From: Citreimonas salinaria
GTDB lineage: Bacteria > Pseudomonadota > Alphaproteobacteria > Rhodobacterales > Rhodobacteraceae
NCBI RefSeq assembly: GCF_900107235.1
Contig: NZ_FNPF01000007.1
Location: 62,001 to 126,000 of the forward strand
Length of the DNA: 64,000 nucleotides
Direction: 5' to 3'
In this document: in pieces, positions 18,028-29,138 of the stretch
Layout of the letters: each line of letters begins with the position of its first letter
Position numbering within the stretch: the first letter of the stretch is position 1
Translations under genes and position numbers: made by a program
Notes under the pieces: generated by a model
Told to the model about the DNA's origin: nothing
The model's input: only the letters and a program-made list of their open reading frames with translations
Database searches by the model: none

Positions 18028-18708
18028 TCAGCCGGCGGCGGCCTCGCGGATGGCGGCGATGTTGCGGCCGTAGACCGACGCGTCCTCGACCGAGCCGCCG
18101 CGGAACACGGCCGAGCCCGCGACCAGCACGTCGGCGCCGGCCTCGACCACGCGGCGGGCGGTTCCGGTGTCGACGCCACCGTCGATCTCGATGTGAACCT
18201 CGCGGTCGCCGATCATGGCGCGCAGGCGGCGGACCTTCTCGGTCATGTCGATGAACCTCTGCCCGCCGAAGCCGGGGTTGACGGTCATCACGCAGACGAG
18301 GTCGGCGAGATCCAGCAGGTGCTCGACCGCCTCGGCCGGGGTGCCGGGGTTGAGGGCCACGCCCGCCTTCATCCCCGCCGCGCGGATCGCCTGAAGCGTG
18401 CGGTGCGTATGCGCGCCGGCCTCGACATGGGCGGTGAGGATGTCGGCGCCGGCCTCGGCATAGGCGTCGATGTAGGGGTCGACGGGCGAGATCATCAGGT
18501 GCACGTCCATCACCGTGGTGACGTGCCGGCGGAACGCCTTCACCGCCGGCGGGCCGAAGGTGAGGTTGGGAACGAAGTGGCCGTCCATCACGTCGACATG
18601 GACCCAGTCGGCGCCCTGGTCCTCGATCGCGCGGATCTCGCGGCCGAAATCGGCGAAGTCGGCGGACAGGATGGACGGCGCGATCTTCACGCTGCGGTCG
18701 AAGCTCAT
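18028..18708 (-). CDS. rpe: Ribulose-phosphate 3-epimerase
   Basis: A 226-residue TIM-barrel enzyme interconverting ribulose-5-phosphate and xylulose-5-phosphate. IAPSILSADFADFG near residue 9, HVDVMDGHFVPNLTFGP and HLMISPVDPYI supply the metal-binding His and Asp. MTVNPGFGGQRF and EIDGGVD carry the phosphate loop and the second catalytic Asp, and VAGSAVF ends the barrel. It lies 20 bp downstream of ghrA on the same strand, at the tail of the cell-shape gene run. Confidence 0.96.
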   Translation of the reverse strand: MSFDRSVKIAPSILSADFADFGREIRAIEDQGADWVHVDVMDGHFVPNLTFGPPAVKAFRRHVTTVMDVHLMISPVDPYIDAYAEAGADILTAHVEAGAHTHRTLQAIRAAGMKAGVALNPGTPAEAVEHLLDLADLVCVMTVNPGFGGQRFIDMTEKVRRLRAMIGDREVHIEIDGGVDTGTARRVVEAGADVLVAGSAVFRGGSVEDASVYGRNIAAIREAAAG

Positions 18709-18728
18709 GGGCGTGTCTCCAGAAGAGG

Positions 18729-19664
18729 TCAGTAACCGGCGTCGCGGTCGACCAGGTGCACCATCGGCTTGCCGGTCTCGTTGCGCCAGATGTTGTCGGC
18801 GATGACCCGCGCGGCCGAGGGCGGACGGGTTTCCGACGCGATGTGCGGGGTCACGGTCACCCGCGGATGCGCCCAGAACGGGTGTTCGGCGGGCAGGGGT
18901 TCGGTGCGGAACACGTCCAGCGTGGCATGGGCCACCTGGCCTTGGTCCAGCGCGTCGATCAGCGCGTCGTCGTCGATCAGCGGACCGCGGCCCGGATTGA
19001 TGACGAAGGCCCCCGGCGCCAGCAGCGCCAGGCTGCGCGCGTTTAGGATGTTTTCCGTCTGCGGCGTCTGCGGCAGCAGGGTGATGACGACCTGCGCGCC
19101 GCGCAGCGCGCGGGCCAGCCCGTCGGGGCCGTGCAGGCACTCGATCCCGGCGACGCGTTTCTCGGTGCGGCTCCAGCCGGTGACGTGGAAGCCCAGCGTG
19201 CGCAGCGCACGCCCGCAGGCGGTTCCCAGCGCGCCGAGGCCCAGGATCGTCACGGGCCGCTCGCCCGCCAGCGGCGGCGCGGCATCGTCCCAGCGGTGGT
19301 CCGGGTTCACGATGTGCGCGTCGAGGCCCAGGTGATGCCGCAGCACGTGGCCGGTGACGTATTCAACCATGCCCTGTGTCAGCCCCTCGTCGTCGACCAT
19401 GCGCGCCAGCGGCACCCGCAGGGTCCGGTTGCCCACCACGTCCTCGACGCCGGCCCAGAGGTTCATCACCGCCTTGAGGCGGGTGAAGGGGGTGAAGTCC
19501 TGCACGTCGGAATTGGGCGCGTAGACGATGTAGTCGATCGTCTCGGGCGCCAGGTCGGTCGACAGCACGTAGTCCAGGCCGTCGGCATCCAGCGCGGTGC
19601 GCAGGTGTGTTTCGTATTGCGCCCAGCGGTTGGCGGGGGCGGCGAACAGGATGTTGACGCTCAT
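18729..19664 (-). CDS. ghrA: Glyoxylate/hydroxypyruvate reductase A-type 2-hydroxyacid dehydrogenase
   Basis: A 311-residue D-2-hydroxyacid dehydrogenase of the GhrA branch. The NAD(P)-binding ILGLGALGTACGRAL lies near residue 140. Family motifs follow: VVITLLPQTPQTENILN, NPGRGPLIDDDAL, and DVFRTEPLPAEHPFWAHPRVTVTPHIA with the catalytic Glu and His. It probably reduces glyoxylate or hydroxypyruvate. Eight bases separate it from rodA upstream on the same strand. A link to glyoxylate from the ethylmalonyl-CoA pathway is possible but not shown. Confidence 0.88.
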   Translation of the reverse strand: MSVNILFAAPANRWAQYETHLRTALDADGLDYVLSTDLAPETIDYIVYAPNSDVQDFTPFTRLKAVMNLWAGVEDVVGNRTLRVPLARMVDDEGLTQGMVEYVTGHVLRHHLGLDAHIVNPDHRWDDAAPPLAGERPVTILGLGALGTACGRALRTLGFHVTGWSRTEKRVAGIECLHGPDGLARALRGAQVVITLLPQTPQTENILNARSLALLAPGAFVINPGRGPLIDDDALIDALDQGQVAHATLDVFRTEPLPAEHPFWAHPRVTVTPHIASETRPPSAARVIADNIWRNETGKPMVHLVDRDAGY

Positions 19665-19672
19665 GGACTCTC

Positions 19673-20812
19673 TCAGCGGGGGCGGTGGATGTGGGCGCTT
19701 TGTACCAGCCCGAAGGCGATCATCAAGACAAGCATCGCCGAGCCGCCGTAACTGACCAGCGGAAGCGGCACGCCGACCACGGGCGCAAGGCCCATGACCA
19801 TCGACATGTTGACCGCGAAGTACAAAAAGAACGTCAACCCGACCCCCAGCGTCAGCAGCGACGAGAACCTGTCGCGGTTGGCCAGCGCCGAGACGAGGCA
19901 GAACGCCAGCACGAGGATGTAGAGCCCCAGCAGCGACATGCCCCCGATGAAGCCGAATTCCTCGGCCAGCGTGTTGAAGATGAAGTCGGTGTGCTTCTCG
20001 GGCAGGAAGTTCAGCCGCGACTGCGTGCCCTGCATGAAGCCCTTGCCGGTCCAGCCGCCCGAGCCCATCGCGATCTTCGCCTGCGTGATGTGGTAGCCCG
20101 CGCCCAGCGGGTCGCTGGACGGGTCGAGGAACGTGTCGATGCGGCGGAACTGGTAGTCCTTCAGCAGCTGCCACTCGGTGCCGCGGCTTTCGAAGACCAT
20201 GCGGATCGTGCCCGCGCCAATCCCCAGCACCACGGCGAAATACAGCCAGTGCACGCCGGCGAGGAACATCATCAGCGCGCCGGCGAAGGTCAGCAGCAGC
20301 GCGGTGCCGAGGTCGGGCTGGGTCAGCACGAGCCCGGTGGGCAGCAGGATCAGCACCACCGGCAGCAGCACCCAGAACGGGTGCGAGGTGCGGCGCAGCG
20401 GCAGCCAGTCGTAATAGGCCGCCAGGATCATCACCAGCGCGATCTTCATAACCTCGGACGGTTGCAGCCGCATGAAGCCCAAGTCGATCCAGCGCTGCGC
20501 GCCCATGCCGACGGTGCCGAAGAACTCGACCAGGACCAGCAGGCCGAGCGCGCCGAGATAGGCCAGCACGGCCATGTTGCGCCAGAACCAGATCGGCACC
20601 AGCGCCACGACGAACATCGCCGTCAGCCCCAGCACGTAGCGTTTCATCTGCGGCTCGGCCCAGGGGCTGAACGAGCCGCCCGCGACCGAGTAGAGCATCA
20701 GGAAGCCGACGCCCGCGATCGCCGACAGCAGCACCACCATCGGCCAGTTCAAATACAGGATCTTGCGCCAGCCCGAGGGCACCGTCTTGACGTTGTACTC
20801 GAGGTAGCTCAT
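19673..20812 (-). CDS. rodA: Rod-shape-determining SEDS glycosyltransferase RodA
   Basis: A 379-residue integral membrane SEDS protein with about ten helices. It polymerises lipid II into glycan strands for cylindrical wall growth together with PBP2. Signature segments are QRWIDLGFMRLQPSEVMKIA, LTQPDLGTALLL, NFLPEKHTDFIFNTLAEEFGFIGG and VGVPLPLVSYGGSAML. The start overlaps the mrdA stop by four bases (ATGA), as expected for coupled partners. Cytoplasmic membrane, elongasome. Confidence 0.95.
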   Translation of the reverse strand: MSYLEYNVKTVPSGWRKILYLNWPMVVLLSAIAGVGFLMLYSVAGGSFSPWAEPQMKRYVLGLTAMFVVALVPIWFWRNMAVLAYLGALGLLVLVEFFGTVGMGAQRWIDLGFMRLQPSEVMKIALVMILAAYYDWLPLRRTSHPFWVLLPVVLILLPTGLVLTQPDLGTALLLTFAGALMMFLAGVHWLYFAVVLGIGAGTIRMVFESRGTEWQLLKDYQFRRIDTFLDPSSDPLGAGYHITQAKIAMGSGGWTGKGFMQGTQSRLNFLPEKHTDFIFNTLAEEFGFIGGMSLLGLYILVLAFCLVSALANRDRFSSLLTLGVGLTFFLYFAVNMSMVMGLAPVVGVPLPLVSYGGSAMLVLMIAFGLVQSAHIHRPR

Positions 20813-22731
20813 GCGCGGCTCCGCTCCTCGGCCAGGCGCAGGCGGCGTTCGCGTTCCAGACGCTCCTGCTGGGCCTCGATCCGGGTGCGCTGCGACGACG
20901 GGTAGGCGTCGAGCGGCGGCTTGCCGCCGTAGAGCGCCTGCAGCGTCACGTCGCGCGCGATCGGCGCCGCGGCGGCCGAACCGCCGCCGCCGTGCTCGAC
21001 CACCACCGACACCGCGATGCGCGGGTTGTCGGAAGGGGCGAAGCTGACGAACAGCGCGTGGTCGCGTTCCTCCCACGGCACCTCGTCGTTCTTCACCACG
21101 CGGTTGAGCACCTGCGCCGTGCCGCTCTTGCCGGCCATGGCCATGCCCTCGGCCTCGACCCGCGAGCCGTAGCCGGTGCCGCGCCGGTCGTTCATCACCG
21201 CGTGCATCGAACGCCAGATCCAGCGCAGGTATTGCGGGTTCAGGCCCAGGTCCTCGCCCGCACGCGACGGAGTCTCGACGCCGTCGATCCGGCGGACCAG
21301 CCGCGGCTCGATCGACCGGCCGGTGGCGATGCGCGCGGTCATCACCGCCAGTTGCAGCGGCGAGGTCAGGATGTCGCCCTGTCCGATCGATGCGTTCACC
21401 GTGTCGCCGATGCGCCAGCCCTGGTTGCGCACGCGCTGCTTCCACTCGATGTCGGGCACCAGCCCATCGGTGACCGCCGACATCGGGACGTCGGGGGCGC
21501 TTCCAAGCCCCAGCTTTCGCGCCATCGCGGCGATGTTCTCGATCCCGACCTTCAGCGCGAGGTCGTAATAGTAGACGTCGCAGCTTTCGCGCATGCTGGC
21601 TTCGAGATTCATGTGCCCGTGCCCGCCGCGCTTCCAGCAGCGGAAGGTCCGCGTGCCCACCTGGTACGAACCCGGGCAGAACACGGTGTCGTCCGGTCCG
21701 ATCACCCCGGCCTCGAGCGCGGCCAGCGCGGTGCACATCTTGAAGGTCGAGCCCGGCGGATAGGCGTCCTGCACGGTCTTCGAGGCCAGCGGCCGGTGGT
21801 CGTTGTCGCGCAGAAGGGCGTAATCGGCGATCGAAATGCCGCGCACGAACTTGTTGGGGTCGTAGGAGGGCGCCGAGGCGATCGCCAGCAGGTCCCCGTG
21901 CTCGAGATCCATGACCACGACCGAGGCGCTTTCCTCGCCCAACCGGGCCTGGACGTATTCCTGCAGCGCGTTGTCCACGGTCAGCTGCATGTCGCCGCCG
22001 GCCTCGCCCTCGCGGCGGTCGATCTCGCGCATGACGCGGCCGGTGGCGTTGACCTCGACGCGCTTGGTGCCGGCGTGGCCGCGCAGGGTCTCCTCGTGGT
22101 GCAGCTCGATTCCCACCTTGCCGATCTGGAAGCGCGGGATGCGCAGAAGCGGCGGCGGGTCCTCGTAGCGGGCGAGATCGCGTTCCGAGACCGGACCCAC
22201 GTAGCCCGCCACATGCGCGTAGAGTTCCCTGAGCGGATAGATCCGCGACAGGCCGACCTCGGGGGCGACGCCGGGCAGGGCGGGCGCGTTGACCGCGACG
22301 CGGCTGACCGCCTCCCAGCTGACGCGGTCGGCGATGGTAACCGGCAGGAAGGGAGCCGCGCTGCGGCGCACCTCGGCCAGCGCGCGTTCGATCGCGTCGT
22401 CGTCGAGTTCGATCAGGTGGGCCAGCCGGTGGATCACCGCCTCGACGTCGTCCGCGTCCTCGGGGACGAGCGTGATGCGGTAGGCCGGCGCGTTGTCGGC
22501 GATGATCCGCCCCTCGCGGTCGAAGAGCCGCCCGCGCGCCGGTGGCAGCAGGCGGATGTTGATGCGGTTCTCTTCGGCCAGCAGGCGGAACTCGTCCGCC
22601 TGGTCGACCTGCATGTGCCGCATCCGGGTGGCCAGCACGCCGGCAAAACCCAGCTGCAGCCCGCCCAGGATCAGCCCGCGGCGGGTGATGCGCCGGGCGC
22701 TCTGTGCGGTTTCCTTCGATGTCCGTTTCAT
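20809..22731 (-). CDS. mrdA: Penicillin-binding protein 2 (elongation transpeptidase)
   Basis: A 640-residue class B PBP. The N-terminal membrane anchor (about residues 19-38) is followed by the PBP dimerisation domain with RGRLFDREGRIIADN. The transpeptidase domain shows YPPGSTFK (SxxK active serine), RESCDVYYYDLAL (SxD/N position) and AGKSGTAQV (KSGT). It crosslinks peptidoglycan for side-wall growth with RodA. It overlaps mreD upstream and rodA downstream by four bases each. The symbol pbpA is a synonym. Confidence 0.95.
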   Translation of the reverse strand: MKRTSKETAQSARRITRRGLILGGLQLGFAGVLATRMRHMQVDQADEFRLLAEENRINIRLLPPARGRLFDREGRIIADNAPAYRITLVPEDADDVEAVIHRLAHLIELDDDAIERALAEVRRSAAPFLPVTIADRVSWEAVSRVAVNAPALPGVAPEVGLSRIYPLRELYAHVAGYVGPVSERDLARYEDPPPLLRIPRFQIGKVGIELHHEETLRGHAGTKRVEVNATGRVMREIDRREGEAGGDMQLTVDNALQEYVQARLGEESASVVVMDLEHGDLLAIASAPSYDPNKFVRGISIADYALLRDNDHRPLASKTVQDAYPPGSTFKMCTALAALEAGVIGPDDTVFCPGSYQVGTRTFRCWKRGGHGHMNLEASMRESCDVYYYDLALKVGIENIAAMARKLGLGSAPDVPMSAVTDGLVPDIEWKQRVRNQGWRIGDTVNASIGQGDILTSPLQLAVMTARIATGRSIEPRLVRRIDGVETPSRAGEDLGLNPQYLRWIWRSMHAVMNDRRGTGYGSRVEAEGMAMAGKSGTAQVLNRVVKNDEVPWEERDHALFVSFAPSDNPRIAVSVVVEHGGGGSAAAAPIARDVTLQALYGGKPPLDAYPSSQRTRIEAQQERLERERRLRLAEERSRA

Positions 22732-23267
22732 GCGCCGCGTCCCACGGGGTCGAATTCACCCGGCGCGCTGTGGCGCACGCCGAAGGCGATGTGGCTGATC
22801 GCGGCCACCAGCGGGTAGGCGGCCAGCGTCATTCCGTACTGGATCGCGTGCATCGCCAGCGTGCCCGGTCCGGGGACCAGCAATCCCAGCACCACGCGGT
22901 AGATCACGGCGATCACCATCAGCGCGGTCGCCACGGTCAGCCATTCCGCGAAGAACGTGTTGCCGCGGACGCGCCGGTCCTGGGCCTTCAGCCATTCCGC
23001 CGCCAGCAGGACCAGCGCCGCCCACAGCCCCGGCGGCCGCTGGGTCAGCAGGTCGGCCAGCAGCATCACCGCCGCGATCGACAGCATGGGCACGTAATCG
23101 GGGCGGCGCAGCGCCCAGACGAAGGTCAGCGCCACCAGCAGGTCGGGGCCGGCGATGCGCGCCGGCGCGGCCTGCATCGGCAGAAGCTGCGCGAACAGGA
23201 TCAGCAGCGCCAGGGTCGGGTAGACCGCGCGCATCAGCCACAGGCGGGTGCCGCTGCGCTCAGCCAT
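22728..23267 (-). CDS. mreD: Rod-shape-determining protein MreD
   Basis: A 179-residue hydrophobic protein with five or six predicted helices, in the usual mreC-mreD-mrdA position. The sequence itself is weakly conserved; recognisable points are the Pro/Arg-rich ALRRPDYVPML loop and the run of membrane helices. It overlaps mreC by eight bases and mrdA by four, so the operon is tightly coupled. It belongs to the elongasome membrane complex. Confidence 0.88.
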   Translation of the reverse strand: MAERSGTRLWLMRAVYPTLALLILFAQLLPMQAAPARIAGPDLLVALTFVWALRRPDYVPMLSIAAVMLLADLLTQRPPGLWAALVLLAAEWLKAQDRRVRGNTFFAEWLTVATALMVIAVIYRVVLGLLVPGPGTLAMHAIQYGMTLAAYPLVAAISHIAFGVRHSAPGEFDPVGRGA

Positions 23268-24207
23268 CGGTGCGCTCCGCTGTCTCGGGGGCGGTCCCGG
23301 CGGATGGCTCGGGCGCGGGCGGGCCCTGCGGGTCGCGGGTGCCCGGCGGCACCTCGGGCAGGATCAGCGACGCGGGCGCGCGCACCCGGCGCGCCCCGTG
23401 GTCGCGCAGCACGCGCAGGAATTCCAGCCGCTCGTAATCCGCCGCGAGGCGCGCGCGCGCGCGTCCGCCGGGGTCCAGCGCCACCTGGCCCACCAGCAGC
23501 CCGGCGGGGAACACGTCGCCGTCGCCCGAGGTCACGATCCGGTCGCCGGGGCGGACCAGGTCGGGGTCCTCGATGAAGTCGATATGGGGCGCTGCCGAGT
23601 TGTCGCCCACCACCAGCGCGCGCTGCCCCGACGGCTGGATGATCGCCGGGATGCGACTGGTCGAGTCGGTCAGCAGGATCACCCGGCTGGTGTTCGGCCC
23701 CACGCCCGAGATCCGCCCGACCAGCCCGATCCCGTCCATCGTGGCCCAGCCGTCGACGATGCCGTCGCGCCCGCCCACGTTGATCAGGACCGATTGCCGG
23801 AACGGAGAGCCGCTGTCGGCCAGCACCACGCCGGTGATGTAGGTCAGCCGCGGGTCGAGCTGGACGTTGTTGAGATCGCGAAGCCGCGCGTTTTCCTGTT
23901 CGAGCTGCAGCGCGGCCTCTTTCCAGGCGGTCATCTGGCGCAGTTCGCGGCGCAGCTCTTGGTTCTGGTCGCTGATCCGCTGGTAGGACTGGAAGTCGCG
24001 CAGCAGGTTGACCGCGCCGGTCACCGGCGCCATCGCCCAGTCCATGCCCGGCACGACGCGATCGACCACGTGCGCGCGGAACCGTTCCACCCGCGGGCTG
24101 TCGATGCGCCACAGCAGGAACAGCCCCAGCAGCGCAAGCGCCAGGATCACCAGCAAGAGCCGCTTCAGCGGGCCGGTGTAATCATCGCTGGATCGGTTCT
24201 GAGCCAC
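23260..24207 (-). CDS. mreC: Rod-shape-determining protein MreC
   Basis: A 315-residue bitopic protein. The N-terminal basic segment is followed by a membrane helix (about residues 14-31), then a coiled coil (QELRRELRQMTAWKEAALQLEQEN) and the periplasmic beta-barrel domain with GRDGIVDGWATMDGIGLVGRI and TSGDGDVFPAGLLVGQV. It links cytoplasmic MreB to PBP2. The C-terminal 50 residues are Pro/Ala-rich and probably disordered. Confidence 0.94.
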   Translation of the reverse strand: MAQNRSSDDYTGPLKRLLLVILALALLGLFLLWRIDSPRVERFRAHVVDRVVPGMDWAMAPVTGAVNLLRDFQSYQRISDQNQELRRELRQMTAWKEAALQLEQENARLRDLNNVQLDPRLTYITGVVLADSGSPFRQSVLINVGGRDGIVDGWATMDGIGLVGRISGVGPNTSRVILLTDSTSRIPAIIQPSGQRALVVGDNSAAPHIDFIEDPDLVRPGDRIVTSGDGDVFPAGLLVGQVALDPGGRARARLAADYERLEFLRVLRDHGARRVRAPASLILPEVPPGTRDPQGPPAPEPSAGTAPETAERTDG

Positions 24208-24278
24208 TGGCTTGTCGTCCGGGTTCGGTCAGTCTGCCGATCGCGGCAGAAGGCTGTCCTTCTGCCGCGGATGCGCCC

Positions 24279-25666
<1,388 letters not shown>

Positions 25667-28186
25667 ATGAAAAGCCATGTCAAAGCCCTGGTGGTCGGCG
25701 GCGGCGCCGTCGGCACCTCGATCGCCTATCACCTGGCGCGGGCGGGGTGGGACGACGTCATGCTGCTGGAGCGCGACGAGCTGACCAGCGGCAGCACCTG
25801 GCACGCGGCAGGCCTGCTGCCGTATTTCAACATGAGCTACGCGACGACGCATATCCACGACCACTCGATCAAGCTCTACAAGACGCTCGAGGACGAAACC
25901 GGACTGAACGCGGGCTTCTACGTCGTCGGCAACCTGCGCATGGCGCAGACCGACGCGCGGATGGACGAGTACCGGCTGTACGCCGCGACCGCCGAAACCG
26001 TGGGCGTGCCCTTCGAGTGGATGACGCCCGCGCAGATCGCCGAACGCTGGCCGCTGGTGCGCACCGAGGACCTGAAGGGCGCGCTGTACCATCCGACCGA
26101 CGGCTACATTAACCCGGCCGACGTGACGATGGCGCTGGCCCGCGGGGCGCGGCAGCGCGGCGTCGAGATCGAGCGCCGCTGGCAGGTCGACGGCTATGCC
26201 TGGAAGGGCGATCACTGGGACGTCACCGTCACCAAGATGGCCGAGAAGGGGGGCAACCTGGTGCCCTCGGACGAGACGACGGTGATCCACGCCGAACACG
26301 TGGTCACCGCCACCGGGAACCACGCGCAGCGCACGGCGAAGCTGCTGGGCATCAAGATCCCCGCCATCCCGGTCGAGCATCAGTACATCGTCACCGAGCC
26401 CGACCCGGCGCTGGTGGACTACCGCAAGACCCACGGCGAGCATCCCGTCCTGCGCGATGCCGACGCCAAGTGGTACGTGCGCGAGGAACGTGGCGGCTGG
26501 ATCCTCGGGCCCTACGAGCGCAACGCCCCCGCGCGGTTCGAATACGGCGTGCCCGACAGCTTCCGCGCGGACCTGTTTCCGCTGGCCCTCGACCGGATCG
26601 AGGAGGAATACATGTCCTTCATCCACCGGATTCCGTCCTCGGAACAGGTGGGGCTGAAGGACGATTACAACGGCCCGATCTGCTACACGCCCGACGGCAA
26701 CCCGCTGCTGGGGCCGGCGCCGGGCCTGCGCAACATGTGGCTGGCCGAGGGCTTCTCCTTCGGCATCACCGCCGCCGGCGGGGCCGGGCACTACCTGGCG
26801 CAGCTGATGGTCGAGGGCGAGGCCGCGATCGACATGGCAAGCCTCGACCCGCGGCGCTACGGCGGGGACTGGATGACCACCGAATACGCCGCGCGCAAGA
26901 ACGAGGAAGCCTACGAGCACGTCTACATCCTGCACCACCCGGACGAGGAGCGCCCCGCCTGCCGCCCGCTGCGCACCGCGCCCGCCTATGACCGGCAGCG
27001 CGCGCTGGGCGCGCAATTCGGCTGCGTGAACGGGTGGGAACGGCCGAACTATTACGGCCCGCTGGACGCCCCCGACAGCTTCGACCACGACGCACGCAGC
27101 TTCCGCCGCGGCGGCTGGTGGCAGCACGTGGTGGACGAGGCGAAGGCGATCCGCGAGGGCGTGGGCTTGATCGACGCGACGACGTTCGCCAAGCACCGCG
27201 TCTTCGGCCCGGGTGCGGCGGCGTTCCTCGACTGGTTCACCTGCAACCGGCTGCCCAAGGTCGGGCGCATCAACCTGACCTACGCGCTGACCGCGCACGG
27301 CACGGTGCGCACCGAATACACCATCGTGCGGCTGGCCGAGGACGACTTCTACCTCGTCTCCGCCGGCGCGTGGGAGGCCTATGACGGCGACCACCTGCGC
27401 AAGGCGGAAGAGGACTGGTTCGCCACGCAGGGCGGCGGTCCCGACGGCTGGTTCGGGGTCGAGAACGTCACCACGAAGTGGGGCGTCTTCGCCATCGCCG
27501 GGCCGAAGGCGCGCGCCGTGCTCAGCGACATCGTGAAGGACGCGGACGCAGCCACCGTACTGTCGAACGCGCGCTTGCCGTGGCTGTCGGCGCGCGAGAT
27601 CGAACTGGGCATGTGCCCGGTGCGCGCGATCCGCGTCGCCTATACCGGCGAGCTGGGCTGGGAGCTGCACCATCCGATCGAGATGCAGAATTACCTGTGG
27701 GACCTGCTGATGAAGGCGGGCGAAGCGCACGGGCTGAAGCTCGTGGGCGCGCGGGCGCAAAACTGGCTGCGGCAGGAGAAGAGCTATCGCGCCTTCGGCA
27801 ACGAACTGGGCCGCGACGCGACGCCTCTCGAGGCGGGGCTGGATCGCTTCGTCGACCTGTCGAAGGACTTTTACGGCAAGGCGGCGATGGAGAAGACCGG
27901 CATCCGCAGCGCCTGCGTGACGCTGCGCATCGACGGGCCGGCCGATGCCGATCCCTGGGGGCGCGAGGCGCTGTATCTGCCCGACGGCACGCGCGTCGGG
28001 CGGCTGACCTCGGGCGGCTACTCGGTCGCGTTCGGCCAGTCGATCGGGATGGGCTACGTGCGCCCGGACCTGGCGGCCGAGGGCACGGCGCTGAAGGTGC
28101 GGATCATGGGCGACCTGTGGGACGCGACAGTGACCTGCGACAGCCCCTACGATCCGAAGAACGCCACCATCCGCGCGGACGGCTGA
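25667..28186 (+). CDS. Dimethylglycine/sarcosine dehydrogenase-like flavoprotein with GcvT domain
   Basis: An 839-residue two-part enzyme. The N-terminal DAO-type oxidoreductase has the FAD Rossmann motif VVGGGAVGTSIAYHLA (about residues 9-24) and SGSTWHAAGL, whose His is the covalent FAD site in dimethylglycine and sarcosine dehydrogenases. The C-terminal half is aminomethyltransferase (GcvT)-like, with YTGELGWELHHP and tetrahydrofolate-domain features. It probably demethylates an N-methyl amino acid and hands the one-carbon unit to tetrahydrofolate. The exact substrate is not determined. CGGAG stands before ATG 25667. Confidence 0.87.
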   Translation: MKSHVKALVVGGGAVGTSIAYHLARAGWDDVMLLERDELTSGSTWHAAGLLPYFNMSYATTHIHDHSIKLYKTLEDETGLNAGFYVVGNLRMAQTDARMDEYRLYAATAETVGVPFEWMTPAQIAERWPLVRTEDLKGALYHPTDGYINPADVTMALARGARQRGVEIERRWQVDGYAWKGDHWDVTVTKMAEKGGNLVPSDETTVIHAEHVVTATGNHAQRTAKLLGIKIPAIPVEHQYIVTEPDPALVDYRKTHGEHPVLRDADAKWYVREERGGWILGPYERNAPARFEYGVPDSFRADLFPLALDRIEEEYMSFIHRIPSSEQVGLKDDYNGPICYTPDGNPLLGPAPGLRNMWLAEGFSFGITAAGGAGHYLAQLMVEGEAAIDMASLDPRRYGGDWMTTEYAARKNEEAYEHVYILHHPDEERPACRPLRTAPAYDRQRALGAQFGCVNGWERPNYYGPLDAPDSFDHDARSFRRGGWWQHVVDEAKAIREGVGLIDATTFAKHRVFGPGAAAFLDWFTCNRLPKVGRINLTYALTAHGTVRTEYTIVRLAEDDFYLVSAGAWEAYDGDHLRKAEEDWFATQGGGPDGWFGVENVTTKWGVFAIAGPKARAVLSDIVKDADAATVLSNARLPWLSAREIELGMCPVRAIRVAYTGELGWELHHPIEMQNYLWDLLMKAGEAHGLKLVGARAQNWLRQEKSYRAFGNELGRDATPLEAGLDRFVDLSKDFYGKAAMEKTGIRSACVTLRIDGPADADPWGREALYLPDGTRVGRLTSGGYSVAFGQSIGMGYVRPDLAAEGTALKVRIMGDLWDATVTCDSPYDPKNATIRADG

Positions 28187-28246
28187 TGCCTGTTCCCCCG
28201 CCCGCGCGGCCCCGCTACGGTGCCTGCGAAGCGGCGGAGGGACCAC

Positions 28247-29077
28247 ATGGAAAAGGCTTCGATCGGGCGGCGCACGGGCGCCGGGCGGGCGCTGCTGCTG
28301 GTGCTGGCGGCGCTGGCGTTGGTCGCCGCGCTGGTCGGACAGGCGCGCAACCCGCTGGTGTCGGGCGCCGAGCGCTACGCCGCCACTGTCGCGGCCTCGG
28401 CCGGCGGGGTCTACCTGACGCTGCGCTCGCTAAACGCGTTCCTGTCGACCGCGCAAGAGGTCGAGGTCGGCGGCTCGATGGTGGTGTCGGGAACGGCGCA
28501 GCCGCTCAAGGCGCTGGAGCCCGTGGACGACACGATCGAGCGCGTGGCCGCGATGGTGTTCGTCGTCATGGTCGCGACCGGCATCCTGTCGGTGGCGATG
28601 GGACCGGCCGCGGCCGTGGGCTTCGTCATGCTGGCCGCGGCGGCAGGGGTGGCGGCGCTGGGCAGGCAAGGGGCGATGCGGCTGATCGCTTGGCGGCTGG
28701 GCCTCTACGGCGCAGTGCTGGCGCTGGCGCTGCCGGGCGCGTTCCTTGCGGCCTCGGCCCTGTCCGACCGGATGACCGACGCGGCGATGACGCGCCACCA
28801 GGCGGTGCTGGCCGAGATCACCGCGCAGGTCGAACCCGCCATCGCACAGCCCGAGGACAGCGCCAGCCTGTGGGGCCGCATGGCCGAGCTGCGCGACGGG
28901 ATGGAACGCTACACCACGATGGCCGGCAATCTCTACGAGCGTGCCGACGACCTGGTGGCCAGCCTGATCGGCATCCTGTCGGTCTTCGTGTTCCGGCTGC
29001 TGGTGTTGCCGGCGCTGATCCTGGGCGGCGTGCTGGTGGGCGTGCGCGCAATGTCGGCGGCGCTGGCGGGGCGCTAG
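28247..29077 (+). CDS. Membrane protein of unknown function
   Basis: A 276-residue protein with predicted helices near residues 15-33, 100-120, 120-140, 150-172 and 238-262, and an extracytoplasmic segment between about 175 and 235. I do not recognise a family. It starts at ATG 28247 with GGAGGG upstream, 60 bp after the flavoprotein gene, and may be its operon partner. The N-terminal hydrophobic stretch could be a signal or anchor. Codon use and GC are like the neighbours. Confidence 0.7.
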   Translation: MEKASIGRRTGAGRALLLVLAALALVAALVGQARNPLVSGAERYAATVAASAGGVYLTLRSLNAFLSTAQEVEVGGSMVVSGTAQPLKALEPVDDTIERVAAMVFVVMVATGILSVAMGPAAAVGFVMLAAAAGVAALGRQGAMRLIAWRLGLYGAVLALALPGAFLAASALSDRMTDAAMTRHQAVLAEITAQVEPAIAQPEDSASLWGRMAELRDGMERYTTMAGNLYERADDLVASLIGILSVFVFRLLVLPALILGGVLVGVRAMSAALAGR

Positions 29078-29138
29078 GTTTGCGCCCGCGCGCCCTGCGT
29101 CCTATGTGGTGACCCCGACAGCAGCGAAAGGGACGCGT